From contig NZ_JACJJE010000003.1 in the NCBI RefSeq assembly GCF_016899775.1, positions 1-64,000 on the forward strand: a DNA stretch of 64,000 bases. The letters are read 5' to 3'. The position numbers and the translations under genes were made by a program. Each line of letters begins with the position of its first letter. Position 1 is the stretch's first letter. Shown here piece after piece: positions 51,301 to 59,842 of this stretch. Under the pieces are notes generated by a model. That model was given only the letters and a program-made list of their open reading frames with translations, searched no databases and had not been told where the DNA came from. Source of the DNA: Pseudoflavonifractor capillosus (GTDB lineage Bacteria; Bacillota; Clostridia; Oscillospirales; Oscillospiraceae).

Positions 51301-52179
51301 CGCCTGTCCGGCGGGGACTATGTGGGCGGCGTGGCCGGACTGGGGGCCACCCTGGTAAACTGCCATACTCTGGTGACCATCGACGAGGGCTCCGCCTATC
51401 TGGGCGCTGTGGCGGGAGATGTGGACGGAGAAGGTACCATATCCGGCAACACCTTTACCAGCGAGAGCATGGGCGCTCTGGACGGCATCAGTTATGCCGG
51501 GCAGGCGGAGCCGGTGGATTTTGACGCCCTGTGCAGCGCGAAGGGGGTGCCGGCACTGTTTTCCCGGCTGGAACTGACCTTTGTAGCCGACGGGGTCACC
51601 GTGGCTGTGGTCCCCTTCCAGTACGGGGAGGGGGTGGAATCTCTGCCGGAGATCCCGGCGAAAAAGGGGTACTCCGCCGCCTGGCCGGATTTGGATTATA
51701 CCCATTTGACTGCCAGCCAGACCCTGGAGGCGGTGTATACCCCCTATACCTCCGCTTTGACCGATGGAGGGGAGCTGCCGCAGATCCTGGTGGACGGCAG
51801 CTTCAGCAGCCGGGCAGAAGTCTCCCACACAACGGAGGACGTGACCTGGACTGATGCCCGGGGGCGGACGCACACCGGAACCGCCTATACGGTCGCGGTG
51901 GAGGACCCTGACCTGGAGCAGGTGTCCTACACAGTACACTACCGGCTTCCGGACTCCGGAAAACGGTATGCCCTCTGGGTGCTGGGGGAGGACGGCTGGA
52001 ACCAGGCGGAGCATGAGATCGACGGCCAGTATCTTCTCCTGACCAGCCGGCAGGAGGAAATTACATTCTGTGTCCTGGAACGCCCGGTCAACCTTCTGGC
52101 CTGGGGCGCGGCGGCAGGCGCTCTGCTGCTGGCAGCGGGAGTCTGTGCGGCTGTTCGGTTCCGAAAGAGGCGGCATTGA
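48301..52179 (+). CDS. GLUG-repeat / coiled-coil surface protein, RND partner
   Basis: A 1292-residue exported protein. Signal peptide 1-28 (ILSLLLAAVLILSLIAPAAL core). GLUG-type beta repeats at about 65-305 (GGLAGENQGSITNCSFSG, VGGIAGQNYGSIVQCENSG). A long helical, Ala/Glu/Asp-rich coiled-coil region spans about 305-880. GLUG repeats return at about 895-1060 (GGVVGLMDLGRVSGCENYG). A beta-rich segment and one C-terminal membrane helix (about 1264-1285) with a basic tail RFRKRRH end it. The start lies 20 bp inside the transporter gene, so the two are translationally coupled and likely work together. Confidence 0.88.
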   Translation: MKRNISKILSLLLAAVLILSLIAPAALAAERSDTVYLRTAEDLAELSRNCTLDSWSQGKTVYLEADIDLTGADFVPIPTFGGTLEGQGHTISGLSITGSGNVRGLFRYIQPSGAVRDLNVTGSISPTDRKNTLGGLAGENQGSITNCSFSGAVSGADSIGGIAGINEAQGQIINCSFSGSVTGEHYVGGIAGQNYGSIVQCENSGSINTTEVDAELNLDNLNQDQLNAAENVPVCTDIGGITGFSSGILQSCVNTGAVGYAHVGYNIGGIVGRQSGYLNGCTNSGTILGRKDVGGIAGQLVPEVRLLYNEGQVGDLLDELDVLRGLIDQTGDDVRGASNEISERMKAISDRAGEAQEAISNLMDSTADWANENIDEINDLSARLSWLTDELAPILDDATDAMDLMEELASQMNDVMDEAQEAGGLAPDAAGRFEDAMGDLGSAAQRGRDSVEHLRTALTHLRNVLGKPDVETALSEIQTAVFELSTALSDISNCFARMRQILQETESELQGTPEWDAFLEKLEAFQAACGALPGCLREVGDALAQVIRTGADNSYTLARLQTAAGNLLAAGQTFGEAGAELAKALADTAPGQEPDLTAAYERLQTASQQLTAAQAEVDNILRDLSASEAGQNLQAELDELNDAIAAAEQAATEVVDALAALAGTEAAQTAAEALRTELTAIYASLGDAKTAVQEIGAAAAKLVLPSVDTEELEAARQEARAAGDSLSSALRSLKRGLDSGEKAARQLRELLKQAGDVMDELQKAGDTMEELASLAANLSGDLYDVLHELSEMPTITIHPISSGLREQGDALGDIFSSLLDDGDALRESMSSSTDILLDDLDAINRQFGVITDLLRDILAGSDEELEDRFEDVSDEAPETTDTGYLSDAWNDGTVKGDINVAGIVGSMAIEYDFDPEDDLIQEGDRSLDFRYQTKAVVASCINTGEITGKQDYTGGVVGLMDLGRVSGCENYGGISSSDGDYVGGIAGASWGSIRECWSKCRLSGGDYVGGVAGLGATLVNCHTLVTIDEGSAYLGAVAGDVDGEGTISGNTFTSESMGALDGISYAGQAEPVDFDALCSAKGVPALFSRLELTFVADGVTVAVVPFQYGEGVESLPEIPAKKGYSAAWPDLDYTHLTASQTLEAVYTPYTSALTDGGELPQILVDGSFSSRAEVSHTTEDVTWTDARGRTHTGTAYTVAVEDPDLEQVSYTVHYRLPDSGKRYALWVLGEDGWNQAEHEIDGQYLLLTSRQEEITFCVLERPVNLLAWGAAAGALLLAAGVCAAVRFRKRRH

Positions 52180-52641
52180 GCGGGGCGGAGAAAAGAAAGG
52201 CGCAGTATGGGAACGGAGTAAATAAAGATTCAGGCTGAGTGCCGTCCATCTCGACCGGCGACGATCCTTACTTGGAAGTGCCGCCTAGAGCGAGTAAAAA
52301 TTAAGACTTTGCTGGCGGAGAATCTGCAAAAGATGGCATATTCTGAGTGTCAGCAATCACTTGAACAAAAACACAGGATCCCGATAAAAGGGACCCTGTG
52401 GCACTTATTTTTCAGTTATATCCATAAAAATCGGATGGAGAATACATTTTGGGGGTCAAAGATAAAATATTCGCAATTATATCGATGCTTTGTCCGCTGA
52501 TTTGGAACGGTCTGTTTTATCGTAAAAATACCATGATCAAATCGAGAGATTGCACGGAGTTTAGGCCATAAATGGCTGCCACCAAAGATTCCCTCAATTT
52601 GAGACCGATTAAGACCACTGCCTCAAAATAAGTTTTATCGC
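52180..52641. other. Gene-free border region
   Basis: No credible gene. A terminator-like hairpin lies at 52372-52400. Base composition drops here from GC-rich to near-balanced and stays lower to the right edge, so this is the probable border of an acquired island. No att-like repeat, tRNA or integrase was seen. Confidence 0.6.
52372..52415 (+). terminator. Terminator-like hairpin after the GLUG gene
   Basis: CACAGGATCCC (52372-52382) with GGGACCCTGTG (52390-52400), one mismatch, then GCACTTATTTTTC. Confidence 0.6.
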
Positions 52642-53208
52642 TTATTCTTCTTCCGTATATTCGTAAAAGGCGTTAAAAATATAACCTTGATCCAAATCCT
52701 GGTCGCCCAAATGTTTTCCAAAATACTGGCAGAAAACTCTGGGCGGTTCCTGAGAGAAAATATCAATCCATGTGTCCTCGGCGGCAATGACATAGTGAAA
52801 AAAATCAGTTTCTCCCTCAAAAAAGCCCTGCTGCATACACCAATTATAGTAATTGGAGTATTTACACCGGTAGAAGTGAAAAATAGGCTGCGGCAAGTTT
52901 GCTGCGGCAGACCGATGCTGCAGGTCAAAAAGTTTATTTTCCTGATGTACTGTCATCGCAAACATCCGCATACTTTTGATGGTACAGGGAAAGACCACCT
53001 TCAGCGTGAAGGAGCGCGGATTGAAATTGTCCCCATCATTATATTGAAAAACAATGCCGCATTCATTCCAGAAAAATCCATCAAAATTGACAGCAGTATT
53101 TGGCGACAGGTTGGGGCAAGGCGTTAGGAATTCTACGCAGTAGCGGGGGTCCATTTCTTCAAAGTCATAAATAAGATTGCCTTCGTAAGCCGGCAGCTGT
53201 TGTTCCAT
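52642..53208 (-). CDS. Hypothetical protein, 188 residues
   Basis: No family recognised. The product is acidic, rich in aromatic residues (many F, Y, W) and has no signal or membrane segment. AGGAGG lies 8 bp before the ATG, so it is a real gene. It stands alone at the left edge of the low-GC island. Aromatic-rich acidic small proteins of this look often occur as immunity proteins, but no toxin gene is adjacent and I would not assign that role. Confidence 0.7.
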   Translation of the reverse strand: MEQQLPAYEGNLIYDFEEMDPRYCVEFLTPCPNLSPNTAVNFDGFFWNECGIVFQYNDGDNFNPRSFTLKVVFPCTIKSMRMFAMTVHQENKLFDLQHRSAAANLPQPIFHFYRCKYSNYYNWCMQQGFFEGETDFFHYVIAAEDTWIDIFSQEPPRVFCQYFGKHLGDQDLDQGYIFNAFYEYTEEE

Positions 53209-53719
53209 GACACGGTCCTCCTGTTTATTGATTTAACGGTATTTTATTGATGGTGTGCACAGTATAACATAACAAATTGTGCAAAGCTTTTAATTATTTC
53301 TTAATTCCAGCTTCTTACCGCCCGCCAGAGTCAAAGAAGCGTCGGGCCGCTTACGGCCCTTTCCCACCTGTTGCCGCTGTTCAGAGATAGCTAGCAAATC
53401 TGGCTCGTACAGTCGATGGAACGCAAAAAACCCGCAGAGCCCGATCTGATGGGCTCTGCGGGTTTGAAATTCTAATTATTCCCACTCGCCGAGTTAAATC
53501 CATTTCTAAACTTTTTTGTATAGAGGATTTAATTCGTCGTGGTTTTCTTTGATGCAGATTATCCTTATCCTAAGGTCTATTCGGACTTTTGCTATCAAAA
53601 ATCTATCCGAGCCATCCTATCAGGGGTTTTGCTTGAGATGGATGATTGGGTGGCTTAGGAGTATTATAGCATGGTTTTATCGAATTTTCTATAGAAATTT
53701 CATTTTGCCTAATCAGACA
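53209..53719. other. Gene-free region in the island
   Basis: AT-rich, no gene with a ribosome site seen on either strand. It contains the terminator at 53428. A 98-residue open frame at 53516-53812 overlaps the end of the metallopeptidase gene and looks like chance. Confidence 0.5.
53428..53465 (-). terminator. Terminator of the hsd operon
   Basis: AAACCCGCAGAGCCC (53428-53442) and its exact inverse (53451-53465); on the - strand followed by TTTTTTGCG. It lies 255 bp after the last gene. Confidence 0.8.
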
Positions 53720-54427
53720 TTACTCGCTCATATAATCCAGCATTTGCTGATTCAGTGTTTCCTTTACTACTCGCCACTCCGGGAAAAAGGCGTCCATATA
53801 CTTCTGGAATAGCTCATTGTGATTTCGCTCCAGCAAGTGCACCAATTCATGGGTCACGACATAAGCGAGACACTCTGGAGTTTTCTTTGCAAGCTGGAGG
53901 TTAATCCAAATCCTTTTTCGGTCTATATTGCAGGTTCCCCATTTGGTACGCATGTTTTTGACCTTCCACTCAGATGCATGGACACCTACAACCTGTTCAC
54001 ATTTTTGAATCACTTCCGGCAGCTTGCTTTTTAGCTGCTCCCGATACCAATCATTCAAAACACGCTCGCGCTGCTCCGGGGTGCTTTCAGGCCTCACTTG
54101 CAAAATCAGATGCCCGCCTGTAAGGGACACCTCATTCCTAACATTTGAGTATTGCACATCCAGACGATAACGACGCCCCCAGACATAGTAGCTCTCTCCG
54201 GTCACATACTGTCGCTTCGTTTGTCGTGCCTGTGCTGCGAAGTTTGCACGCTGCTTTTTAATCCAGGAAATTCTGGATACCGCAAACATTCGGATTGCGT
54301 CATCCCCAGCAGAGTGCGGTGCAGTAATTTGGACTTTCCCATCGGGCGGCAGAACGCGGATGTACATATTCTTGATGTTCTTTTTTGTAACGGCAATACT
54401 CATGTTGCCGATTTGCAGTTCATCCAC
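53720..54427 (-). CDS. SprT/YgjP-like zinc metallopeptidase linked to HsdR
   Basis: A 235-residue protein of the YgjP-like (DUF45) metallopeptidase family. The zinc site is THELVHLLERNHN with H193, E194, H197 and H203; KWGTC upstream is also typical. The GTG start overlaps the hsdR stop by one base, so it is translated with hsdR; an in-frame ATG 24 bp later is an alternative start. Genes of this family are very often the last gene of type I restriction operons. What it cleaves or binds there is not known. Confidence 0.88.
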   Translation of the reverse strand: MDELQIGNMSIAVTKKNIKNMYIRVLPPDGKVQITAPHSAGDDAIRMFAVSRISWIKKQRANFAAQARQTKRQYVTGESYYVWGRRYRLDVQYSNVRNEVSLTGGHLILQVRPESTPEQRERVLNDWYREQLKSKLPEVIQKCEQVVGVHASEWKVKNMRTKWGTCNIDRKRIWINLQLAKKTPECLAYVVTHELVHLLERNHNELFQKYMDAFFPEWRVVKETLNQQMLDYMSE

Positions 54428-57400
54428 TAGAATTCACTCTGCTCCTTTACCAATGCAAGCAACTGATCGGCTTCCTGGTCATCTTTTACGACAGCACGAA
54501 TAGCCCGCCAGATTTTACGCTCTTTGATTTTGCTTCCCCGGAAATTGTCCTGTTTGCTTGACATGACTGCGTCATATATCTGATTGGCAACAGCCGTATC
54601 CCCATTAAGATGGTCATAAAAGGCTCGCTTGGCAGCACTCTCCCGGATTTCCGGAGGATATTCTGCGCCACTTTCCGGCTTATGTACCTTCCTTGCCAGT
54701 TCCACAATCTGACGCAGATACTCCTCATAGTTGATCACGTCATTTTTGCGTTTTTCAATCAATTCACGAAGAAGCGCAGACATCTTCTCGTAGTATTTGG
54801 GGTTACTTTGGGTTCTTTCAACAATTTCCTTGCCAATATTGTTTTCAATAGTCTCTGCAACTGCTTCCTGCTCTTTGGGTGTGGAGGCAGGCATATCCTT
54901 CAGCGCGGAAATCCCGTTGTCTACCAGCAGCTCGACCAGTGTTGCTCCTCCAAAAGAAGTCAACACACGACTGGGATCGGCCGACAAATAGGTATCGATT
55001 AAATGGCGCATGTCCGGATCATATTTCTTCAAATCCACATAGTCACCGCTGGCCAGACGCACATCGTCACGCACTTTGATGTAGTAGGTAACTTCTCTCT
55101 CCAGCGCCTTGATCTGTTCCACAGTATAGTGGTACTTTTCCTGTAATTCGCCCGATACTTCACCAAAAGCGCGAAGAGCGGTTGCCGACAGATTATAAAG
55201 CTGTTCCCGCTTGGGCATATTCTCTTTCAATTCATCCAAGTCAAAGGCTTCGGTGTTGGCACCGCAGAAATAATGGTAGTAGTCCACCATATCTTTAGGC
55301 GGAGCCACAGGTTCGCACAGTGCACGAAGAGCTTCCAGCGAATCCTCCAGCTGTTCCTTAGCCTTGTCTAAACGATCTGTCAGCAGGCCGGAGACATCTT
55401 CCTTATCGTAGCAGTCAAATGCTTCGGAGGTATAGTCTGCAACCGCATTTTCCAAGGATCGAAACAGGTCTTTGTAGTCAATAATATACCCAAATTCCTT
55501 ATCTTCACCATCCAGACGATTGACGCGGCAGATTGCTTGGAACAAGCCATGGTCTCGCATAGACTTATCAATATACAGATAAGTGGCAGGCGGAGCATCA
55601 AAGCCTGTCAGGAGCTTGTCAACCACAATCAGAAGTTTCATCTGTTCCGGCTGCTTGATAAACTTTTCCTTGACCTCTTTTTCAAATGCCTTCGGGTCTT
55701 TCCCACCCAGCATCTTCATGTAGATCTCGTATTGCTCCACAGCCTCAGTCTCGCCATCATCGCCCAAAGTTTCGGTACGAATATCGCCCACCGCTGGTTC
55801 GTAAGAGGTCACGATAGCGCACTTCCCCTTCAGCTCGGTCTCCTGGAACAATTCATAAAATTTGCACGCCTGATAGATACTGCCAGCCACCAGCATAGCA
55901 TTACCCCGCCCATCGTGCAGGCGTGGTTTTGTCTCCATATCGAAAACAATATCCGCTACAATCTGTCCCAACCGGGCCTTGGAACTGAACATCTTTTGCA
56001 GATTACCCCAGCGCTGTTTTAGCTTGGCTTTTGCCACACCGGTCAGACCGCGCGTTTTTGCCTCAAACCAAGCGTCGATCCGATCCTGCTGGACAACATT
56101 CTGCTCCACTTCACGAGCCTCATAACGCAGATCCAAAACCACTTTATCCCGCACTGCTTCATCAAACTTGTAGCGATGGATGTAAGAGCCAAATACCTCC
56201 AGACTGGTCTCCTTATCCTTTTTCATCAATGGAGTTCCGGTGAAACCAATAAAGGTTGCATTCGGCAAAATGGTTTCCATCGCTTTGTGGAGTTTGCCGG
56301 ATTGGGTACGGTGGCATTCATCCACAAAGACATAGAAATCGCCTTTGGGAGAAAAGTTTTCCGGCAGTGAGCGTTTCAGCTCCTCAATAAATCCAGCATA
56401 GTCAGTCTCGCCGCTCTTGCTTCTGTTTTTCTTGCCGAACTTATGGATCAGGGAACACATCATGACAGGCGAAGTGTCGTTGATCTTCTGAATCAATTCA
56501 CTTCCCCGTCGAATGCGGACAATGCTCTCATTGACCCCGGCAAACACCTGCTCGATCTGCACATCCAGCTCGTCCCGGTCGGTGATAATCAGAATACGGC
56601 TGTCAGAAATATTTTCCTTAATCCACTTGCTGAGCCACACCATGGTCAAGGATTTTCCGGAGCCTTGGGTGTGCCAGATGATGCCTCCCTCACGCCGCCG
56701 CACAAAATCCCGTGCAGCCATATTGCCGAAGAACTGATTAGGCCGACAGGTCTTTTTCACTCCGCTGTCAAATACGATAAAATTGTGCAGCAGCTCTACA
56801 AGCCGCTCTTTCCGGCACAGAGAAATCAGGTTTTTGTCCAGACGCAGGGGATATTTTTCGATTTGAGTGCGTACCGCTACGGAAACCTCATCTTTGGCAT
56901 TGGGATCTTCTTTCCAGGAAAGATAATACTTTTCTGGTGTGCCGGTGGTACCGTAACGCGCCCCCTCCGAATCATTGCCAGCCAGGACAAGCCCAATGGT
57001 GGCAAAGAACTGCATGATCATATCCGGGCGCTGGTTGGTCAGGTTCTGGCGGATGCCCTCCGACATGGAAACTGTGCTGCGCTTCAGCTCGATGACAGCA
57101 AAAGCGATGCCGTTGATGTACAGCACCAAATCAGGGCGCTTGTGTTTGATGGTTACTTCTTCGGCAATGTAAAAATCATTTTCCAGCGGATGCTCCCAAT
57201 CCACAAACTGGACTGTGATCTTATGCTGGCCGACAGACTCGCTGACCTTGACGCCGTAGCGCAGCTTTTTATATGTCTGCTCATTCAGGTCGTAAAGGTT
57301 CACCGACTGATCGCCGGCAGCATCCTGCAGCTCCTTCAAGGCCCGGCTGATAAGTACCGGCGAATAGCCCTTGCGGGTCAGAAATTTCGTCAGCAGTTCG

Positions 57401-57519
57401 GTTTCAATATTGAAGTTTTTCCGTTCGGTGAAATCGCCCAGATAGGTATAACCAAGTTCCTGGGCAAATAGCTTTATGACACGCTTCTGCGTAGCTTTTT
57501 CTCGTTGGCCGACCCCCAT
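54427..57519 (-). CDS. hsdR: Type I restriction enzyme, R subunit
   Basis: A 1030-residue motor and nuclease subunit. N-terminal PD-(D/E)XK nuclease: RPDLVLYINGIAFAVIELKR (about 122-141; D and ExK visible). Helicase motif I is HTQGSGKSLTM (about 282-292), motif II VDECHRT (about 396), motif III GFTGTPL and motif VI QAICRVNRLDGE. The C-terminal helical domain binds the methylase core. AGGAGGG is 7 bp before the ATG at 57519, preferred over an upstream start inside that region. It cuts DNA lacking HsdS-directed methylation. Confidence 0.96.
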   Translation of the reverse strand: MGVGQREKATQKRVIKLFAQELGYTYLGDFTERKNFNIETELLTKFLTRKGYSPVLISRALKELQDAAGDQSVNLYDLNEQTYKKLRYGVKVSESVGQHKITVQFVDWEHPLENDFYIAEEVTIKHKRPDLVLYINGIAFAVIELKRSTVSMSEGIRQNLTNQRPDMIMQFFATIGLVLAGNDSEGARYGTTGTPEKYYLSWKEDPNAKDEVSVAVRTQIEKYPLRLDKNLISLCRKERLVELLHNFIVFDSGVKKTCRPNQFFGNMAARDFVRRREGGIIWHTQGSGKSLTMVWLSKWIKENISDSRILIITDRDELDVQIEQVFAGVNESIVRIRRGSELIQKINDTSPVMMCSLIHKFGKKNRSKSGETDYAGFIEELKRSLPENFSPKGDFYVFVDECHRTQSGKLHKAMETILPNATFIGFTGTPLMKKDKETSLEVFGSYIHRYKFDEAVRDKVVLDLRYEAREVEQNVVQQDRIDAWFEAKTRGLTGVAKAKLKQRWGNLQKMFSSKARLGQIVADIVFDMETKPRLHDGRGNAMLVAGSIYQACKFYELFQETELKGKCAIVTSYEPAVGDIRTETLGDDGETEAVEQYEIYMKMLGGKDPKAFEKEVKEKFIKQPEQMKLLIVVDKLLTGFDAPPATYLYIDKSMRDHGLFQAICRVNRLDGEDKEFGYIIDYKDLFRSLENAVADYTSEAFDCYDKEDVSGLLTDRLDKAKEQLEDSLEALRALCEPVAPPKDMVDYYHYFCGANTEAFDLDELKENMPKREQLYNLSATALRAFGEVSGELQEKYHYTVEQIKALEREVTYYIKVRDDVRLASGDYVDLKKYDPDMRHLIDTYLSADPSRVLTSFGGATLVELLVDNGISALKDMPASTPKEQEAVAETIENNIGKEIVERTQSNPKYYEKMSALLRELIEKRKNDVINYEEYLRQIVELARKVHKPESGAEYPPEIRESAAKRAFYDHLNGDTAVANQIYDAVMSSKQDNFRGSKIKERKIWRAIRAVVKDDQEADQLLALVKEQSEF

Positions 57520-57530
57520 CTTTATCCCTC

Positions 57531-58628
57531 CTAAGCACCACTTGTATTCCTGATGGAGTAAATCCACTCAAACACTACCGGAATAATAATTGAGCTTGCA
57601 AGAAATTCAAAAACCGTCGTACTTGCCTCGTATTCTTTAAAAAAGGGCTGATACCGGTTCAAAATCACTATACTGACAAGTGAAAAAATAAGTGCCAATC
57701 TAAAAGATACAGCAACAATGTGTTTATCTGATAATTTCAAAAACCACAAAAACATCTCCTTTGCAGCTTTTTTTATTATCCGAAAAAAAACGACTATAAA
57801 GCCTATCGTTGACTGAATCATAGAAAGCAATGTTTTGATACACATCTTTATGATATCAATCAAATAAACAAGAGGAAGCAAAAGATACAGCAAAATTTTA
57901 GCGCGACATTCAATTCCATGAATACATCTGATTGCACAAATTAAATATAATTCATTTTGAATTTTAGCATCTATACACTTTACAAAATAATCCCCATATC
58001 GTTTAATTTGTTCTTTAAACGGAAAATGCTTTCTAATAATTTTCAGTAAGTAAACACCGCAAGAAATCGGCGTAGATATCAGTGCGATTGTTAAAAAAGT
58101 ATATAGGAATGAAAAAACCAGAAGAATCAACACAGTTAATACGTCTGAAACTACACTACTTGTAATTTCACCTGCATATTTCAACAAACGCTCATAAGGA
58201 TTTACTATACCTAAAAAGAATATGACGTATGCGATTAATTGTATTGACGTACGCTCTTGATTAGATAAACGGCCCGGTTCATTATATTTAACCACATTAC
58301 TTAGTGTGCCAATCGCAATACAAGTGCCTGTTAAATACTCTATATACACCGGTATGGAGAGCAAAATAAATATCCACTTATATTTATTCAAAGATTTCAA
58401 AAGCCAAAAAAAGCCTGCCACAAATAAAAGAACCATCGAAAGCAGTAGTATGACATTAACCCCAGCTTCCAACTTTGTGCTTTTCTTTTCAGGCGACTCG
58501 ATAGTACTTTTATTATCTTTCTTATTCTTCTGCTCCTGGCCCTCTAACTTATTCCATATTGGTGTCGTAATTGCCGCAAGAACAAAAACAACTATAAAGA
58601 TTAGATTCAAATAATTCAGTACTGGCAA
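57531..58628 (-). CDS. Nine-helix membrane protein of unknown function inside the hsd operon
   Basis: A 365-residue protein with about nine hydrophobic helices (near 7-24, 56-74, 79-101, 128-145, 165-190, 240-258, 268-285, 305-322, 335-355) and a charged loop after helix 1 (EGQEQKNKKDNKSTIESPEK). I recognise no family. It starts with TTG because no ATG exists before residue 65; the ribosome site is weak. It is much more AT-rich than hsdR and hsdM. Lying 32 bp after hsdS and 11 bp before hsdR, it is co-transcribed with the restriction system. Confidence 0.75.
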   Translation of the reverse strand: MPVLNYLNLIFIVVFVLAAITTPIWNKLEGQEQKNKKDNKSTIESPEKKSTKLEAGVNVILLLSMVLLFVAGFFWLLKSLNKYKWIFILLSIPVYIEYLTGTCIAIGTLSNVVKYNEPGRLSNQERTSIQLIAYVIFFLGIVNPYERLLKYAGEITSSVVSDVLTVLILLVFSFLYTFLTIALISTPISCGVYLLKIIRKHFPFKEQIKRYGDYFVKCIDAKIQNELYLICAIRCIHGIECRAKILLYLLLPLVYLIDIIKMCIKTLLSMIQSTIGFIVVFFRIIKKAAKEMFLWFLKLSDKHIVAVSFRLALIFSLVSIVILNRYQPFFKEYEASTTVFEFLASSIIIPVVFEWIYSIRNTSGA

Positions 58629-58660
58629 AGTTACTCTACCTTACTTCCTTTGTAATAAAA

Positions 58661-59842
58661 TCAATTATATTGATCCACCAGACGAATCCGTCCGGTGAGT
58701 AGCTCCTGCATCATGCCCTGCTTGATCTGCTGGTACTTTGCTAGTTTCTTTTCTAGCTGCTCAATTTCACTGTCCATATCAGAAAGCGTTTGAGCTATCA
58801 TCGTACGCTCTTTGAGATTGGGATATGGTATTGTAAACTCACGAATATCTTCAATCGTCACAGTAGCTTGTGCCCCACCTTTTGTAACATTGCGTATTTG
58901 CTGCTGCCCAGATTCAGATAAAAAATAATAAAAAGCATAAACGGCATCTATTTCATGATAGAATTTTGCAATTCCAATCGCTCCACCACAAAATGCGACT
59001 TTGTCTCCGGGGAACAATCCAATATTCCCCACACTTGCACCTACGATAGAAAAAAGCAAACAAACCGTATTTAAAACTATTTTGTCAAATACTTTGGCAA
59101 TATCAGTGGGAAGATAGTAATCTGTAGCAAAGTCAAACTTTCTCCCTTCAAAATTCTTGGTTTGAATCATTGGCATTGCATTAGACTGTGGATGTTCAAG
59201 CAAATTCGGTTTAATTATAGATGTATAATCAAAGCCTGTTTGCTTTGTAACTATACTGCAAAGCTCACCTACTTTTCTAGTTTCCCACTTCCCAGAAAAC
59301 CCCGGCAGGCGTTTTTTGCCGGTAAGCAGTTCCTGCATGGCTCCCTGCTTGATAGCTTTCTTTTTCTCAATCAGCTTTTGCAGGGAGGAAATCAGGCTAT
59401 CTACATCGGAAAGGGCTTCGGCAATAGCAGTCTGTTCTTCCTTATTTTGGGGAATAGGGTATTCTAATTCCAAAAGTTTCTTTACTGATAAACCAGGCTG
59501 TGCCGAGGATTCCGAATATTGATTCAAGTTCATATCGTATAACACATAGGATATGAACTTAATATCTGTTTCCTTTTTAGGCGTTACTACAATAGCATGT
59601 TCAGACGCATAAAAGCGACCACTTACAAATGTTACATTTCCGCAGAGAGCTCCTTGCCGTCCTACTAGTGTATAACTTCCATCATGCGTAAAGGTAGTTG
59701 TATATCCTCGGAGCCCATTTCCACCAAAACAAGGAAACTTTCCTTCAGAAGTTATTCTTTCGGCTGTGATTGACTCGCCACTTTTCATAGAAACCACATC
59801 AGAAAGTTTTGTTAGCGGAAATATAGATTTCTTTTTCACCAT
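58661..59842 (-). CDS. hsdS: Type I restriction-modification specificity subunit
   Basis: A 393-residue DNA-recognition subunit. It has two target-recognition domains (about 10-130 and 195-330), each followed by a conserved coiled-coil spacer. The spacers end in near-identical stretches, IKQGAMQELLTGKKRL (about 165-180) and IKQGMMQELLTGRIRL (about 373-388). It sets which bipartite sequence HsdM methylates and HsdR restricts. It overlaps hsdM by 7 bp. The repeats can permit domain exchange by recombination. The recognised sequence cannot be derived from here. Confidence 0.95.
   Translation of the reverse strand: MVKKKSIFPLTKLSDVVSMKSGESITAERITSEGKFPCFGGNGLRGYTTTFTHDGSYTLVGRQGALCGNVTFVSGRFYASEHAIVVTPKKETDIKFISYVLYDMNLNQYSESSAQPGLSVKKLLELEYPIPQNKEEQTAIAEALSDVDSLISSLQKLIEKKKAIKQGAMQELLTGKKRLPGFSGKWETRKVGELCSIVTKQTGFDYTSIIKPNLLEHPQSNAMPMIQTKNFEGRKFDFATDYYLPTDIAKVFDKIVLNTVCLLFSIVGASVGNIGLFPGDKVAFCGGAIGIAKFYHEIDAVYAFYYFLSESGQQQIRNVTKGGAQATVTIEDIREFTIPYPNLKERTMIAQTLSDMDSEIEQLEKKLAKYQQIKQGMMQELLTGRIRLVDQYN

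Noticed and set aside
48301-52179. Multiple GLUG segments as a CRISPR or DNA repeat array
   Set aside because: Repetition is at protein level only, with divergent DNA and no regular spacers.
52309-52500. 63-codon open frame in the island border
   Set aside because: No ribosome site and no recognisable feature; it overlaps a terminator-like hairpin.
53516-53812. 98-codon open frame rich in I, F and L
   Set aside because: It runs antisense into the metallopeptidase gene and its composition only reflects AT-rich DNA.
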